From positions 1 to 15,594 of the forward strand of contig JAUXXN010000110.1 in assembly GCA_030684755.1 (NCBI GenBank): a stretch of 15,594 nucleotides of DNA. The letters run 5' to 3'. The notes below the pieces were generated by a model. It searched no databases, was not told the DNA's origin, and worked only from the letters and a program-made list of their open reading frames with translations. Of this stretch, positions 13,801 through 15,594 are shown one piece after another (the first letter of the stretch is position 1; every line of letters starts with the position of its first letter). A program made the position numbers and the translations under genes. The DNA comes from Hydrogenophaga sp. (GTDB lineage Bacteria > Pseudomonadota > Gammaproteobacteria > Burkholderiales > Burkholderiaceae_C).

Positions 13801-13811
13801 ACGCGGTCTGA
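13791..13811 (+). repeat. Tandem 10-bp direct repeat across the ATPase stop codon
   Basis: CGCGGTCTGA occurs at 13791-13800 (ending in the functional TGA) and again at 13802-13811, one base apart. The second copy places another TGA just downstream in a different frame. It looks like a local slippage duplication. Confidence 0.6.
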
Positions 13812-13851
13812 TTTCCTTGTGTTTCTTCCCTACCCAATTGCTCAAGACATC

Positions 13852-14952
13852 ATGAAAAACACCTTTGCTTTCCCCGTGCCGAACCGCCGGACTTTCGTGG
13901 CGGGTCTGGCCGCCGCCGGCCTCATCGCGCCGCTGGGTTTGCGGGCACAGACCGCACCCGCCAAAGTCATCCGCCTGGGCTCGCCCGATCTGGGCACCGC
14001 TGGCAAACCCTCGCCCGGTGCATCCACCCTGGCCATCGTCCAGGCCAACAAATGGCTGGAGGAGGAGTTCGCCAAAGACGGCATCGAGGTGCAGTGGAAC
14101 TTTTTCCGGGGCGCTGGTCCGGCGGTGGCCGAAGCGCTGGCGGCCAAGCAGCTCGACATTGTTTACCTCGGCGACTTGGCCTCGGTGATCCACAAGTCGC
14201 GCGGCCTGCCCACGCGCTACCTGCTGCCCACCGGTCGGGGCTCCAACAGCTACCTGGCCACGGCACCGGGTTCCACCATCCGCACGGTCGAAGACCTCAA
14301 GGGCAAACGCGTGTCGGTACTCAAAGGCACGGCCTACCAGCGTCCATTCGACAAGCTGCTGGCCACAGCCGGGCTGACCGAAAAGGATGTGAAGCTCATC
14401 AACATGGACTGGCCCAGCTCCAAGGCCGCCGTGGTGGCTGGTCAGATTGATGCCACCTTCGGCGGCCCCGACCTGTTCATCCTGCGCGACAAGGGTGTGC
14501 AGATTCCGCTGAGCACACGCGGGCGTGGCCCGGGTTTTGAAATCAACGCTGGTGCCTTGGCCACCGAAGACTTCGTAACCCACCAAGCACCGCTGATGCA
14601 GCGCGTGGTCAAGCAGTTGGTGCGTGCTTCGCACTGGGCGTCGCAAGAGACCAACCGCGAAGCGCTGATCAAGCTGTACGCCAACAACAGCGGCAACCCG
14701 GAGCTGGCGTTCCGCGAAGAGCTGACCGGCGAAAACCTGGCCCAACGCTATTCGCCGCTGGTCGATGACGGCCTGGTCGCCGCCTACCAAGGTGTGCACG
14801 ACGATGGCCTGAAGCTCGGCCTGATCCGTCATGGTTACGACGTCAAGGCTTGGTTCGAGCCGAAGTTCGTGCGCCAGTCTCTGCGCGATCTCAAACTGGA
14901 CAGCGCCTGGAGAGAGGCCGACGCCACTGGCAAACTGAAAGGCGCCGCATGA
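13852..14952 (+). CDS. Periplasmic substrate-binding protein 2, paralogue of binding protein 1
   Basis: This is a second solute receptor of the SsuA/TauA/AtsR group, 366 residues. Its N-terminus contains NRRTFVAGLAAAGLI, a twin-arginine-like export signal (Arg12-Arg13), with cleavage likely at LRA|QT after residue 32. It shares with protein 1 an EEEFxKDGIE segment, FFxGAGPAVxEAL, KQLD, GDL, EDLKGKRVxVxKGT and KLIN. They differ in the putative ligand loops: protein 1 has TGGVGSNPIRHGG where this has SPDLGTAGKPSPG. ATG 13852 (MKNTF) is chosen over the GTG at 13819 because it gives a compact signal peptide, although its ribosome site is weak. The stop overlaps the sulfatase start (ATGA), a strong sign of translational coupling. 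It may deliver a distinct sulfate ester to the shared transporter. Confidence 0.88.
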   Translation: MKNTFAFPVPNRRTFVAGLAAAGLIAPLGLRAQTAPAKVIRLGSPDLGTAGKPSPGASTLAIVQANKWLEEEFAKDGIEVQWNFFRGAGPAVAEALAAKQLDIVYLGDLASVIHKSRGLPTRYLLPTGRGSNSYLATAPGSTIRTVEDLKGKRVSVLKGTAYQRPFDKLLATAGLTEKDVKLINMDWPSSKAAVVAGQIDATFGGPDLFILRDKGVQIPLSTRGRGPGFEINAGALATEDFVTHQAPLMQRVVKQLVRASHWASQETNREALIKLYANNSGNPELAFREELTGENLAQRYSPLVDDGLVAAYQGVHDDGLKLGLIRHGYDVKAWFEPKFVRQSLRDLKLDSAWREADATGKLKGAA

Positions 14953-15594
14953 GTGCCCCCGCCAAGCAGCCCAACATCGTATTCATCTTGGCCGACGACC
15001 TCGGCTGGGCCGACCTCAGCGTCTACGGGCAAACGCAATACACCACACCGCACCTGGACGCACTGGCCGCTGGCGGTGTGCGTTTTACCCAGGCTTACGC
15101 CAATTCCGCCGTGTGCTCGGCCACGCGCTTTGGCCTCATCACCGGGCGTTACCAGTACCGCCTGCGCGGCGGGCTGGAAGAGCCGCTGGTGCGTACCGCC
15201 CACCTGCACGGCCTGCCGCCGGACCACCCCACGCTGCCGTCGCTGCTGCGCGATGCGGGCTTTGAGACCGCGCTGATCGGCAAGTGGCACTTGGGCAATC
15301 TGCCGACCTTTGGCCCGCTCAAGAGCGGCTACAACCGGTTTTTTGGCAATTACGGCGGTGCCATCGACTACTTCAGCCACAAGCCCGGCGTGGGCGCAGC
15401 CGTGCCGCGCGACCTGTACGAGGGCGAGGTGCCGGTGGAGCGTGTGGGCTACTACACGCAACTGCTGGCCGATGAAGCCACGGCCTGGATCGGCGAGCGA
15501 AACGCCGAAAAACCATTCTTCTTGTCGTTGCACTTCACCGCGCCCCACTGGCCCTGGGTGGGGCCGGAAGACGAACACGTCTCACGCGACCTGA
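14949..15594 (+). CDS. Sulfatase (arylsulfatase-like), C-terminus cut by window edge
   Basis: This enzyme hydrolyses sulfate esters to an alcohol or phenol plus sulfate. The first 215 residues are visible and the gene continues past the right edge. Active-site elements are the metal aspartates Asp16-Asp17 in ILADDLGWADL, the formylglycine cysteine Cys56 with Arg60 in VCSATRFGLITGR, Lys112 and His114 in GKWHLG, and His200 in TAPHWPW. The modification motif reads C-S-A-T-R, with alanine where most sulfatases have proline (C-x-P-x-R). The protein begins directly with the sulfatase fold and has no signal peptide, so it should be cytoplasmic like Pseudomonas aeruginosa AtsA. The ATG overlaps the stop of binding protein 2 by four bases. 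The metal residues of the C-terminal half and the substrate cannot be assessed. Formylglycine formation would need a modifying enzyme encoded elsewhere. Confidence 0.9.
   Translation, partial: MSAPAKQPNIVFILADDLGWADLSVYGQTQYTTPHLDALAAGGVRFTQAYANSAVCSATRFGLITGRYQYRLRGGLEEPLVRTAHLHGLPPDHPTLPSLLRDAGFETALIGKWHLGNLPTFGPLKSGYNRFFGNYGGAIDYFSHKPGVGAAVPRDLYEGEVPVERVGYYTQLLADEATAWIGERNAEKPFFLSLHFTAPHWPWVGPEDEHVSRDL

Noticed and set aside
13819..13851. Upstream GTG start for binding protein 2
   Set aside because: It would put extra residues before a normal signal peptide and has no ribosome site.
1..15594. CRISPR arrays, tRNA or rRNA genes, insertion sequences, phage genes
   Set aside because: No regularly spaced repeats, cloverleaf sequences, transposase or integrase motifs, or terminal inverted repeats were seen on either strand.

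Overview
The window is high-GC DNA from a betaproteobacterium, most likely Burkholderiales and probably Comamonadaceae. The evidence is the GC-rich codon use, the protein types (ssuE with ssuF, a CysB/SsuR-type regulator, a freestanding MnmC C-terminal domain) and the intergenic C5-T-G6 type repeat at 9022-9060. That repeat resembles ones I associate with this family. The theme is sulfur acquisition: assimilatory sulfite reduction, sulfate binding, and scavenging of organic sulfur (sulfonates or sulfate esters).

Layout. (1) 1-3144, minus strand: cysI (sulfite reductase hemoprotein, running off the left edge), a freestanding MnmC-type FAD oxidoreductase, and yggX. (2) 3270-6365, plus strand: sbp (periplasmic sulfate-binding protein), ssuE (FMN reductase), an unrecognised 54-residue one-helix membrane protein, ssuF (single Mop domain) and a CysB-family LysR regulator. 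An intrinsic terminator sits between ssuF and the regulator. (3) 6381-9921, minus strand: a TauD/AtsK-type Fe(II)/2-oxoglutarate dioxygenase, an NtaA/DmoA-type FMNH2-dependent monooxygenase and an MFS transporter. A hairpin-rich intergenic repeat lies between the first two. (4) 10190-15594, plus strand: an organosulfur ABC transporter in the order binding protein, permease, permease, ATPase, second paralogous binding protein. It ends in a sulfatase that overlaps the last binding-protein gene by ATGA and runs off the right edge.

Working model (inference): the divergent region 9922-10189 controls a scavenging module. One ABC importer, served by two binding proteins, brings in sulfate esters or sulfonates. 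The signal-less sulfatase, the dioxygenase and the flavin monooxygenase then release sulfate or sulfite by three different chemistries. SsuE could supply reduced FMN, the CysB/SsuR-like protein would sense sulfur status, and CysI takes sulfite to sulfide. The parts belong to known families. The combination, the small membrane protein in the ssuE-ssuF unit, the paired binding proteins, the CSATR sulfatase and several hairpins on or beside stop codons are the points that deserve a second look.

No tRNA, rRNA, CRISPR array, insertion sequence or prophage gene was seen. No gene-free stretch exceeds 300 bases; the longest is 9922-10189.
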